From: a virus
Direction: 5' to 3' (one strand)
DNA length: 21,700 nt
Virus record (IMG/VR): IMGVR_UViG_3300035126_000119
Location: 1-21,700 of that record
A program made the position numbers and the translations under genes. Below the pieces are notes generated by a model. That model had not been told where the DNA came from. It did no database searches and worked only from the letters and a program-made list of their open reading frames with translations. Positions 6,928 to 11,662 of this stretch are shown here, one piece after another (position 1 is the stretch's first letter; each line of letters begins with the position of its first letter).

Positions 6928-7530
6928 TTAGAGTTTTTTTAAATGATTTGCTATTTTTAAAATATGTTCAGTAAATGTAGATATATTTAAATCACTTTTC
7001 ATATAGTTACATCTAGAACAGCAAGGAACACAATTTTCTTTTTCATATACTTCATTGCTGTTTACCCTATCAATACCATTATATGGAACTGGAATACCAA
7101 CATATCTACCTTTTCCTCTATGAGGTTGTCTTAACTCTGGTTCAGATCCACAATAATAACAATCTTGTTTAATAATTTCAAGATATTCTTCTTTTGATAG
7201 ATTAAATTCTATGTTTCTAGTTCTTGCCCCCGATTGACATTGCTCATAAATGTATCTATAAACACTTTCTGGTTTTCTTCTTTTTTGAGCGTTAAAATTG
7301 TTTCTATAAGTATGCTTACATCCACAACTTTTTGCTCGGTCTAATTCGTCTTTACATACAAAACTATCATATCTAAAAACTTTTTCTTTTCCACAAATAC
7401 ATTTACACAAAACTTTTTTTCTTTTTCTACCACTTGGATAGGTTTCATAAAAAGGTGGAGATATAACTTCAAGATAATAAAATTTATCTCCGACTTTTAT
7501 TTCTGGATGTTTTGTATATTGTCTAGACAT
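6928..7530 (-). CDS. HNH homing-type endonuclease with N-terminal zinc-ribbon-like DNA-binding part
   Basis: A 200-residue free-standing endonuclease. The N-terminal part (about 1-95) has VLCKCICGKEKVFRYDSF then SCGCKHTY, the Cys-paired 'KCxCG...SCGC' module often found before phage HNH domains. The C-terminal HNH/zinc part has CYYCGSEP, then GIDRVNSNEVYEKENCVPCC and SRCNYMKSD, with the catalytic region around the GIDR segment. I chose ATG 7530 (MSRQYTKHP) because a TATAAATA late box lies 24 bases upstream and the longer GTG frame (from 7614) would overlap the preceding gene by 41 bases. The DNA is visibly more AT-rich than neighbouring genes. It looks like a mobile insertion between the FmdB-like gene and phoH. 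Confidence 0.85.
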   Translation of the reverse strand: MSRQYTKHPEIKVGDKFYYLEVISPPFYETYPSGRKRKKVLCKCICGKEKVFRYDSFVCKDELDRAKSCGCKHTYRNNFNAQKRRKPESVYRYIYEQCQSGARTRNIEFNLSKEEYLEIIKQDCYYCGSEPELRQPHRGKGRYVGIPVPYNGIDRVNSNEVYEKENCVPCCSRCNYMKSDLNISTFTEHILKIANHLKKL

Positions 7531-7553
7531 AAACCAGGTTGGAATGATGTAAG

Positions 7554-7561
7554 TATTTATA
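7554..7561 (-). promoter_or_regulatory. Late promoter box (TATAAATA) for the HNH gene
   Basis: The minus strand reads TATAAATA, identical to the T4 late-promoter consensus, in the gap of 43 bases between the FmdB-like gene and the HNH start at 7530. The leader lacks a clear Shine-Dalgarno. Confidence 0.6.
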
Positions 7562-7573
7562 TTATAACCTAGT

Positions 7574-7813
7574 TTACAATTTTTTGACGTTTGATCCGGG
7601 CATTTTTTGGGCACGATTTAAAACATCGTTCCACGAAGGGTGTTTTGAAGTTAATTTATTCCTCCAATCACCAACTTCACCAACATTCATTTGTGTTGGA
7701 ATAAGTGGTTTTAAATGAGGGTTTTCTTTAAGATATGGTTCTTTTTCTGCCATAAGCATCCATTTCTCAAAAATTTCACCTGTTTCAGTATTTTCAAATC
7801 TATACGTTGGCAA
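7574..7813 (-). CDS. Small FmdB-like cyanophage protein, TTG start
   Basis: A 79-residue protein of a type common in T4-like cyanophages. It begins MPTYRFENTETGEIFEKWM, like the first strands of FmdB-type zinc-ribbon proteins, but has no cysteines, so no zinc ribbon. The middle has KEPYLKENPHLKPLI (24-38) and the end is WNDVLNRAQKMPGSNVKKL. Translation should begin at TTG 7813: AGGAGG lies 7 nt upstream and there is no ATG near the conserved N-terminus. A TCTAAATA box (7837-7844) precedes it. Function unknown. Confidence 0.75.
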   Translation of the reverse strand: MPTYRFENTETGEIFEKWMLMAEKEPYLKENPHLKPLIPTQMNVGEVGDWRNKLTSKHPSWNDVLNRAQKMPGSNVKKL

Positions 7814-7836
7814 GATTATACCTCCTATTTAATTTT

Positions 7837-7844
7837 TATTTAGA
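7837..7844 (-). promoter_or_regulatory. Late promoter box (TCTAAATA) overlapping the thyX stop codon
   Basis: TCTAAATA on the minus strand; its TAA is the thyX stop codon (7842-7840). It is followed by an A/T-rich leader and AGGAGG before the TTG start at 7813. Confidence 0.5.
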
Positions 7845-8490
7845 GAACCCATTCTGCTTCACCACCAAGTGATTCATAACAAATTGGAAACTGTTCAGCA
7901 AAAACTGATTTACACGCTTTAGCAATATCCATATGCTCTTTTTGAGTTCCTGACTTTTCACGGAGAGCAATATAGGTTATCCACGAGCGGCAAGATCCCG
8001 TCATATAGATGCGTGTAGGCGTCGCTAGGGGCAATACAAACCTCGCACACTCTTTTGCCACACCTGCCTCCAACATTCGCTTGTAGAGGTTATTAGAGTG
8101 CGTAAAGAGTTCAGCAATCTCTGTCTGAAACTTGAGCTTCACATAGTCGCCAAGATCATCAGTAGAGTTCTGACGGTTTTTGGTGTCTTGGCGGCGGAGG
8201 TCAGGAACAGGAATACGTTCAGTAATCAAATTGGTGTCCGCATAACGCTGCGAAAATTCTTGAAATGTGAAACTACGATGGCGCAGAATTTGTGCTGCGA
8301 TACCACGGTTGGTTTCAATTTCAAGACTCATAGTGCTCTGCTCAAAAACAGACCAATGATTGTGCTTAATACAATAACGTAGCAAACCCGCATAGTTTTC
8401 AGAATCTTGATTCGCTGGATTAGAAACTCTAGCAATATATGCCATTGTTTGTTCTGCATCGGGAGTTACACTGATAAGTTTTACAGTCAT
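7840..8490 (-). CDS. thyX: FAD-dependent thymidylate synthase ThyX
   Basis: A 216-residue flavin-dependent thymidylate synthase, making dTMP from dUMP with methylene-tetrahydrofolate and NADPH. The ThyX signature (canonical RHRxxSxNExSxR) appears as RHRSFTFQEFSQRY (70-83), with Thr and Gln in place of Ser and Asn, a variant seen in phage-type ThyX. Supporting segments are HNHWSVFEQSTMSLEIETNR (43-62), CARFVLPLATPTRIYMTGSC and RSWITYIALR. The length is typical. ATG 8490 overlaps the preceding gene's stop (ATGA). It supplies thymidine for phage DNA synthesis. Confidence 0.93.
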   Translation of the reverse strand: MTVKLISVTPDAEQTMAYIARVSNPANQDSENYAGLLRYCIKHNHWSVFEQSTMSLEIETNRGIAAQILRHRSFTFQEFSQRYADTNLITERIPVPDLRRQDTKNRQNSTDDLGDYVKLKFQTEIAELFTHSNNLYKRMLEAGVAKECARFVLPLATPTRIYMTGSCRSWITYIALREKSGTQKEHMDIAKACKSVFAEQFPICYESLGGEAEWVL

Positions 8491-8675
8491 TTCTTTCCAA
8501 ATCCTTTTGACGTGTGTGCTTCTAGTTTTGCGACTTCTTCTTCTGCCTCACGAAGTCGTCTTTTCATTTCACGAAGTTCTTCTTCGCTATACATATGATT
8601 TTGAGCGACCAATCGCTTCATTAATTTTAGCAGTTCTTTTGCTTTTTTAGTCTGCGTATCCATCGTCATCGTCAT
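8487..8675 (-). CDS. Small coiled-coil protein of unknown function
   Basis: A 62-residue charged helical protein. Residues about 10-52 form a likely coiled coil (KELLKLMKRLVAQNHMYSEE then MKRRLREAEEEVAKLEAH), ending SKGFGKK. I recall similar small proteins near thyX in T4-like cyanophages but know no function. Three in-frame ATGs lie at the start (8675, 8669, 8663). 8675 is used here, though MDTQTKK at 8663 is equally possible; none has a strong Shine-Dalgarno. It overlaps the upstream 56-residue gene by up to 29 bases and thyX by 4 (ATGA). Confidence 0.65.
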   Translation of the reverse strand: MTMTMDTQTKKAKELLKLMKRLVAQNHMYSEEELREMKRRLREAEEEVAKLEAHTSKGFGKK

Positions 8676-8817
8676 AAAGTTCGTCGTAATCTACAAATCG
8701 TTCTGTTGTTTTCTCTGGTGCCTTGTAAGCAGAAACATCAGAGTACACTTCTGCTTTGAGAGAATCTACAAGAAGTTCTAGATTACGGACGATGAGTTTG
8801 AGTTTGTCTCTGTCCAT
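8647..8817 (-). CDS. Small acidic protein of unknown function (56 residues)
   Basis: The minus strand from ATG 8817 to TAA 8647 encodes MDRDKLKLIVRNLELLVDSL, then KAEVYSDVSAYKAPEKTTER and FVDYDELYDDDDGYAD. The N-terminal half is a likely amphipathic helix; the C-terminal tail is strongly acidic. It is the first gene after the promoter at 8839-8868 and overlaps the next gene, so it heads the thyX transcript. The sequence looks like a real cyanophage protein; I know no function. Confidence 0.65.
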   Translation of the reverse strand: MDRDKLKLIVRNLELLVDSLKAEVYSDVSAYKAPEKTTERFVDYDELYDDDDGYAD

Positions 8818-8838
8818 AAGTTACTATTCTCTTTAGGC

Positions 8839-8868
8839 ATTTTACCATAAAAAAAGAGGGGCAGTCAA
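8839..8868 (-). promoter_or_regulatory. Sigma70-type promoter for the thyX cluster, -35 inside a terminator hairpin
   Basis: Minus strand TTGACT (8868-8863), an 18-base spacer, then TAAAAT (8844-8839). Transcription should start near 8832, 15 nt before the ATG at 8817. The -35 box is the loop of the terminator at 8849-8875 and the spacer contains its T-run. Confidence 0.5.
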
Positions 8869-8875
8869 CCCCCCC
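8849..8875 (-). terminator. Rho-independent terminator after the 58-residue gene
   Basis: In the leftward transcript GGGGGG pairs with CCCCUC around a UUGACUG loop, followed by seven U (plus-strand A-run 8849-8855). It lies a few bases after the stop at 8882. Confidence 0.75.
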
Positions 8876-8881
8876 GTTTCA

Positions 8882-9058
8882 TTATGACTTGCTTAACAAC
8901 TCCCTACAAATTCTTTTACAAGTTTGTTTTTCATCATCACACTCAATCAAACAATTAAAATAATCATTAACTAAGTCGTTCTGTTCATTAGATCGTTCTA
9001 CTGTCTCCTCAAAGTGTTCCCATCCAGCTAGTTGATTGTAAGAGATTAGGTTGTGCAT
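8882..9058 (-). CDS. Small Cys-containing protein of unknown function (58 residues)
   Basis: From ATG 9058 the protein is MHNLISYNQLAGWEHFEETV, then ERSNEQNDLVNDYFNCLIEC and DDEKQTCKRICRELLSKS. I chose this start because GGAGG lies 7 nt upstream; the same frame is open for another 11 codons with a weaker start. Four Cys in the C-terminal half (NCLIEC, TCKRIC) could bind metal or form disulfides. There is no membrane segment. It is followed directly by a terminator and is thus the last gene of its unit. Function unknown. Confidence 0.65.
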   Translation of the reverse strand: MHNLISYNQLAGWEHFEETVERSNEQNDLVNDYFNCLIECDDEKQTCKRICRELLSKS

Positions 9059-9107
9059 AATAACCTCCATGCACATAGAATAACATAACAAAGGGGTTTT
9101 CGTTCAT
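9009..9107 (-). CDS. Possible 32-residue overlapping leader ORF
   Basis: ATG 9107 has GAGGTG 6 nt upstream and opens MNENPFVMLFYVHGGYYAQP then NLLQSTSWMGTL in a frame different from the 58-residue gene, overlapping its first 50 bases. The Shine-Dalgarno is good, and translation past the second start could couple the two. Protein reality is doubtful, since the length could arise by chance. Confidence 0.25.
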   Translation of the reverse strand: MNENPFVMLFYVHGGYYAQPNLLQSTSWMGTL

Positions 9108-9192
9108 ACGCTTCACCTCTATATTCTACTACTATCTAGGTGTTTTGTGTTGATTCCTTAACAATAATTTATGCCTACGAGTTTATACCTAT

Positions 9193-9217
9193 AAAAAAAG
9201 GAGGGTTGCCCCTCCCA
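9193..9217 (-). terminator. Rho-independent terminator of the microprotein operon
   Basis: The leftward transcript forms GGAGGG-GCAA-CCCTCC, a perfect 6-bp stem with a GNRA tetraloop, followed by a U-run (seven A on the plus strand, 9193-9199). It starts 6 bases after the stop of the 28-residue gene. Confidence 0.85.
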
Positions 9218-9222
9218 GTGAT

Positions 9223-9309
9223 TTACTTATAAAGCCACTGAATGTATGATGACAGTAATATGGTCATCAACGCAATCGCAGCAGTTGAAGATATGATGAC
9301 TTGTCCCAT
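9223..9309 (-). CDS. 28-residue single-span membrane microprotein
   Basis: ATG 9309 to TAA 9223 encodes MGQVIISSTAAIALMTILLS then SYIQWLYK. About residues 4-24 are a hydrophobic helix long enough to cross a membrane, followed by an aromatic/basic end (IQWLYK). Its ATG shares the A of the preceding gene's TGA stop (TGATG), so translation is coupled. It is the last gene before the terminator at 9193-9217. I do not recognise it. The coupling, the terminator position and the clear membrane helix support it despite its size. Confidence 0.6.
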   Translation of the reverse strand: MGQVIISSTAAIALMTILLSSYIQWLYK

Positions 9310-9407
9310 CACTTTGCTCCAACTAGTTGTGCTAGTTGTGCCTGATGACGACGCTCTTCTTTTTGCTTTTGCTCTTTAATGATTTGAAGGAAGTTAAGTT
9401 TTTTCAC
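9309..9407 (-). CDS. 32-residue charged microprotein with GTG start
   Basis: GTG 9407 to TGA 9309 encodes (M)KKLNFLQIIKEQKQKEERR then HQAQLAQLVGAK, a very basic and Gln/Glu-rich amphipathic helix. The GTG lies in GTGA, overlapping the stop of the 45-residue gene by 4 bases, with AGGAGGGG about 5 nt upstream. Its own stop overlaps the next ATG. Function unknown. The double coupling and the strong Shine-Dalgarno support translation. Confidence 0.6.
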   Translation of the reverse strand: MKKLNFLQIIKEQKQKEERRHQAQLAQLVGAK

Positions 9408-9541
9408 TTATGCCCCTCCTTTACAAACTTAACACCACGATAGGTTTCGTTGTATTGTTGGGATTGTTGTTGCATTTGCTGTTGATATTCAATACGCTTT
9501 TCGGTATCGTATTCAACACCACGGTATACGACTTTAGACAT
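9404..9541 (-). CDS. 45-residue YRG-motif protein (DUF4278-like)
   Basis: ATG 9541 to TGA 9404 encodes MSKVVYRGVEYDTEKRIEYQ, then QQMQQQSQQY and NETYRGVKFVKEGHK. Two YRGV motifs (residues 6-9 and 34-37) flank a Gln-rich linker. This matches the short 'LTYRGxxY' proteins of marine picocyanobacteria and their phages (DUF4278), some of which are stress-responsive; the molecular role is unknown. AAGGAG sits 8 nt before the ATG. It lies just downstream of the riboswitch-like elements and is probably a main product of this operon. Host origin is likely. Confidence 0.75.
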   Translation of the reverse strand: MSKVVYRGVEYDTEKRIEYQQQMQQQSQQYNETYRGVKFVKEGHK

Positions 9542-9571
9542 TAGGTTTGCTCCTTTACTGTTAGGTTAGGT

Positions 9572-9742
9572 GGCGTTCCTTCAGTCGGCTTTTGCGTCTA
9601 TGGGGCAAGTTTTTGGAGAAATCTGTTTGATCTCCCAAATAATATCATTCTTTGCTTGATTGGGAATGTCCTGTTTAAGAATTCTCCCAACCATTAACTG
9701 TGCTTGAAGGCAAGTTAAAAGAAGTGTTTCCATAGATGAACG
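9572..9742 (-). ncRNA. Second, split glutamine-II-like aptamer with an ORF in its P2 loop
   Basis: In the transcript, CGTTCATCTATGGAAAC (9742-9726) closely repeats the 5' part of the aptamer at 9763-9807. About 130 nt later AGACGCAAAAGCCGACT and GAAGGAACGCC repeat its 3' part (9599-9572). The parts pair as in a normal copy: CGTTC with GAACG (P1), and TCTATGG (9736-9730) with CCATAGA (9603-9597), a perfect 7-bp P2. The P2 loop is 126 nt and holds nearly all of the 50-codon ORF. The 3' sequence CTGAAGGAACGC is closer to the usual motif than that of copy 1, but the ACGGAAGTA part is degenerate (ACGCAAAA). Ligand binding is uncertain. Confidence 0.45.
9581..9733 (-). CDS. 50-residue conserved cyanophage microprotein
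   Basis: ATG 9733 to TGA 9581 encodes METLLLTCLQAQLMVGRILK, then QDIPNQAKNDIIWEIKQISP and KTCPIDAKAD. The order METLLLT, an aliphatic helix, a charged helix and a final 'KTCPI' resembles small proteins I recall from cyanophages and marine cyanobacteria (function unknown). It has two Cys (8 and 43). No good Shine-Dalgarno is seen. Its ATG falls inside the P2 stem of the second aptamer-like copy and its stop falls inside that copy's 3' core, so ribosomes and RNA folding must compete. Confidence 0.6.
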   Translation of the reverse strand: METLLLTCLQAQLMVGRILKQDIPNQAKNDIIWEIKQISPKTCPIDAKAD

Positions 9743-9762
9743 ACCTATAAGTAGGTTTTGAT

Positions 9763-9807
9763 CCGTTCCGAGTCGGCTTACTTCCGTCTGGTTTTCCAGA
9801 TGAACGT
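9763..9807 (-). ncRNA. Glutamine-II riboswitch (downstream-peptide motif)
   Basis: The leftward transcript starts almost at once with CGTTCATCTGGAAAACCAGA, then CGGAAGTAAGCCGACT and CGGAACGG. P1 is CGTTC/GAACG, P2 is TCTGG-AAAA-CCAGA, and ACGGAAGTA is the hallmark of the downstream-peptide RNA of cyanobacteria and cyanophages, known to bind L-glutamine through a pseudoknot. Such RNAs normally precede short ORFs, as here. The 3' part (CTCGGAACG) differs from the usual CTGAAGGAACG. CCTACTT shortly downstream could pair with AAGTA and may take part in switching. Confidence 0.72.
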
Positions 9808-9813
9808 AGAGGC

Positions 9814-9842
9814 ATTATACCTCGTTACGATAATTTATACAA
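9814..9842 (-). promoter_or_regulatory. Sigma70-type promoter of the riboswitch/microprotein operon
   Basis: Minus strand TTGTAT (9842-9837), exactly 17 bases, then TATAAT (9819-9814). Transcription should start at about 9807, i.e. at the first base of the riboswitch. Confidence 0.75.
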
Positions 9843-9925
9843 GTTTTTTTGTAAAATGTGATACAATTTTAAAAAACTTTAAGAACTCAAAATTTTGCCG
9901 GAAAAATTGTTGGCGATCTGGGGAA

Positions 9926-10264
9926 TCACTTCCGCTTTTTGGTTTTGGGTGCTTGATAACCCCACGTCTTTGGATTGATTGTACCAAATCCAAAGTCAAT
10001 ATTCTTCAGGTTCTCACGAAACTTATCCCAGTACATGTCAAACAGTTTGCTTCTACTACCTTTAGTCAGGTCAAAGCAAACCATATCGTCAACAAGATAC
10101 TTGATGATATAAGCATCTCTGGGTGCCTCTTTCGTACAGACTTCGGCATACGAACCATTTTCAACGATGATGTCACAACCGTAGCGTGACTTACAAGTTT
10201 CTTTTTCTGCTGGTGTCCAATGGTCCATATGCTTTTCCTGTCGTTTATCAACAACCTGACTCAC
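9926..10264 (-). CDS. Conserved cyanophage protein of unknown function, GTG start
   Basis: A 112-residue protein when started at GTG 10264. I chose it because GTGA overlaps the DUF6433 stop and GGAGGG lies about 5 nt upstream. ATG 10228 (MDHWTPAEKE, with AGGA upstream) is an alternative giving 100 residues. Visible features: WTPAEKETCKSRYGCDIIVE, a DAYIIKYLVDDMVCFDLTKG stretch, KLFDMYWDKFRENLKNID, and a basic tail (PKTKKRK). Cys residues occur in ETCKSRYGC, VCT and VCF. No domain is recognised. It is the last gene of the glutaredoxin-DUF6433 series. Confidence 0.65.
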   Translation of the reverse strand: MSQVVDKRQEKHMDHWTPAEKETCKSRYGCDIIVENGSYAEVCTKEAPRDAYIIKYLVDDMVCFDLTKGSRSKLFDMYWDKFRENLKNIDFGFGTINPKTWGYQAPKTKKRK

Positions 10265-10866
10265 GAACGCCCTCCCCATTGAATGTCGGGATATGCCTCC
10301 GCAACAACTTCTTTGGTGATATTATACTTTTCGGAAAGTTTCTTGTCCTTACAAAGGCAAATGATCTCTGCCTCAAGAGGATGAAGTCCTTCAAGAATAT
10401 TGATGAACATTGTCTCACGACGAATGTTGTTGAGAGTATCATTTCCACCTTTGATGAAATGATAGAAGTTCACATACTCTCTACGAATCGTGGTGTGTCC
10501 TTGATTATCACTCGCACCAAGAGAGAATGATCCAGTCTCATGCATTCTACGAACTTCTTCAGTGATCTTTGTGGAGAGAGATCCATTATAAGAAGTCTGA
10601 TCTGCGTATCCAGAATAGGGTACAGCACCCTCTGGAAGAACAGAAATGATAGACTCATCAAAGTTCCAAACAAATAGAGACTTCAGAGAGATGTCTTCAT
10701 ATTTTTTGAGAACTTCTACTTTCTTGACATTAGATCTCTGTTTTGATACAAGATCTAATACTTCAAATGTGAAAGGATTATTTGGTAATTCTGGAATTGG
10801 AGTGACCTTGACGGTTTTTGATTGTGCTTTAGTCGTCGTGGTCTTCTTCTGCGTCGTCGTTGTCAT
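10261..10866 (-). CDS. DUF6433 family protein of T4-like phages
   Basis: A 201-residue protein when started at ATG 10866; a TTG four codons upstream is possible. The first 25 residues are a low-complexity Thr/Lys tract. The rest has the DUF6433 pattern known from T4-like phages: FEVLDLVSKQRSNVKKVEVL, then SVLPEGAVPYSGY, FYHFIKGGNDTLNNIRRETM, FINILEGLHPLEAEIICLCK and DKKLSEKYNITKEVVAEAYP near the end. Function is unknown. Its first codons overlap the acidic C-terminus of the membrane protein by 38 bases and its stop overlaps the next GTG. Confidence 0.75.
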   Translation of the reverse strand: MTTTTQKKTTTTKAQSKTVKVTPIPELPNNPFTFEVLDLVSKQRSNVKKVEVLKKYEDISLKSLFVWNFDESIISVLPEGAVPYSGYADQTSYNGSLSTKITEEVRRMHETGSFSLGASDNQGHTTIRREYVNFYHFIKGGNDTLNNIRRETMFINILEGLHPLEAEIICLCKDKKLSEKYNITKEVVAEAYPDIQWGGRS

Positions 10867-11059
10867 AATAGTTTTCAAAGTTAAATGCGATTACTTCATC
10901 TGGGATTAAATTGCCTTGGGAGTCAAACATCTCTGGATGTGGTCTTGGAATCTCCCGATAGTTCATCATATATTCTCTTGCTACCCAACCAAGCATTACT
11001 CCCACAATCAGAAACAATACTGTTAGAAAAGAACCGAATACTAAACTGATTGCTAACAT
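10829..11059 (-). CDS. Small membrane protein with acidic cytoplasmic tail
   Basis: A 76-residue protein: an N-terminal membrane helix (about 3-27, SLVFGSFLTVLFLIVGVMLG) followed by WVAREYMMNYREIPRPHPEM, FDSQGNLIPDEVIAFNFENY and a run of acidic residues (DNDDAEEDHDD). This layout is one I recall as frequent in T4-like cyanophages; the role is unknown. CGGAG lies about 8 nt before ATG 11059. It overlaps the DUF6433 start. Confidence 0.7.
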   Translation of the reverse strand: MLAISLVFGSFLTVLFLIVGVMLGWVAREYMMNYREIPRPHPEMFDSQGNLIPDEVIAFNFENYYDNDDAEEDHDD

Positions 11060-11076
11060 GTGTTTGCTCCGGGAAA

Positions 11077-11295
11077 CTACTTTTTCTTCCTTGATCTAAA
11101 GGAAAACTCAAAATAGATGGTTACCTCCCGATTTAGAAAGCAAACCATCTTCTCAAAGATGATATGGAAGGGCTGGGTCTGCTTTCTTTTTCCTCCATTA
11201 AGTATAAGTTCAACGCCACGATTAAAGTGGTCTTCTTTTTTATTTAGGTCAGGATTTGATGATTTGTTGTTCCTTGAGGAATTTGATTGTGTCAA
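11077..11295 (-). CDS. Probable small protein, non-ATG start, overlapping glutaredoxin
   Basis: The frame reads DHFNRGVELILNGGKRKQTQ then PFHIIFEKMVCFLNREVTIY and FEFSFRSRKKK, a balanced protein-like sequence with an amphipathic helix and alternating hydrophobic strands. It fills the gap between glutaredoxin and the membrane protein. No ATG is available before EKM. The most upstream start, TTG 11295, has AGGAGG 5 nt before it but lies inside the glutaredoxin gene, where GGAGGATCC also codes Gly-Gly-Ser. The true start is uncertain, so the coordinates are the longest reading. Function unknown. Confidence 0.45.
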   Translation of the reverse strand: MTQSNSSRNNKSSNPDLNKKEDHFNRGVELILNGGKRKQTQPFHIIFEKMVCFLNREVTIYFEFSFRSRKKK

Positions 11296-11491
11296 CGGAT
11301 CCTCCTAATTTCTTATCGTCACAGATAACCTGTGGGAAAGTTGAACCTTTTCCAAACTCTGCATAAAACTCATCTTTGGTAAAATGCTCATTAAGATTAT
11401 AAACCACAAAGTTACTTCCTGTCAACTCAAGAACTTGTTTGACTTTATAGCAGTATGGGCAATCCTCTTTAGAATATACAGTAAAGTTCAT
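11249..11491 (-). CDS. Glutaredoxin
   Basis: An 80-residue glutaredoxin. The redox motif is C11-P-Y-C14 in VYSKEDCPYCYKVKQVLE. The cis-proline is in STFPQVICDD (about 50-59) and the GSH-binding GG is in KKLGGSVDTIKFL (60-72). Phage glutaredoxins supply electrons to ribonucleotide reductase, which fits with thyX nearby. ATG 11491. A TATAAATT box lies upstream, and upstream of that the strong promoter/terminator RNA at 11526-11671. It heads a leftward gene series. Confidence 0.88.
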   Translation of the reverse strand: MNFTVYSKEDCPYCYKVKQVLELTGSNFVVYNLNEHFTKDEFYAEFGKGSTFPQVICDDKKLGGSVDTIKFLKEQQIIKS

Positions 11492-11513
11492 AATTTGTTA
11501 TGATTTTTATATT

Positions 11514-11521
11514 AATTTATA
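11514..11521 (-). promoter_or_regulatory. Possible late promoter box (TATAAATT) for glutaredoxin
   Basis: Minus-strand TATAAATT, one base off the late consensus, 22 bases before ATG 11491 and just after the terminator of the structured RNA. Confidence 0.35.
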
Positions 11522-11525
11522 ATAG

Positions 11526-11550
11526 AAAAAAAGAGGGTATAAAAACCCTC
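11526..11550 (-). terminator. Rho-independent terminator of the structured RNA
   Basis: GAGGGT-loop-ACCCTC followed by seven U in the leftward transcript (A-run at 11526-11532). Confidence 0.85.
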
Positions 11551-11627
11551 CTTATTATACCACCAACTCACCTCTCCCACCACAGAGAAGTGGTCTTCAT
11601 TCCCAAAGTTACAAGGATATTGAAGAC
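11526..11627 (-). ncRNA. Structured ~100-nt RNA with own promoter and terminator (sRNA or attenuator leader)
   Basis: Between the promoter at 11634-11662 and a terminator there is no credible gene; the longest ATG frame is 10 codons. The transcript folds into adjoining helices. Stem 1 is GTCTTCA/TGAAGAC (11627-11621 with 11599-11593, loop of 21). Stem 2 is CACTTCTC/GAGAGGTG (11592-11585 with 11576-11569, loop of 8, one GU) and starts at the very next base. The terminator is GAGGGT/ACCCTC (11550-11545 with 11538-11533) plus seven U. An alternative stem, GGTATAA/TTATACC (11561-11555 with 11542-11536), would exclude the terminator. That fits an attenuator in front of glutaredoxin. I know no matching RNA family. 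Confidence 0.6.
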
Positions 11628-11633
11628 TTGAAT

Positions 11634-11662
11634 ATTATAAAGGAAATTCAAAAGGTTGTCAA
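11634..11662 (-). promoter_or_regulatory. Consensus sigma70 promoter for the structured RNA
   Basis: Minus strand TTGACA (11662-11657), exactly 17 bases, then TATAAT (11639-11634): a perfect consensus at both boxes and spacing. Start near 11627. Confidence 0.85.

Noticed and set aside
7531-7614. GTG-started extension of the HNH gene
   Set aside because: It would overlap the FmdB-like gene and run upstream of the TATAAATA box. The first 28 codons do not look like part of the endonuclease.
7574-7813. Zinc ribbon in the FmdB-like protein
   Set aside because: The N-terminus looks FmdB-like but there are no cysteines.
9758-10189. A 143-codon plus-strand frame across the riboswitch and the 112-residue gene
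   Set aside because: It is antisense to a promoter, a structured RNA and a supported gene. Its composition is not convincing and no rightward promoter is seen.
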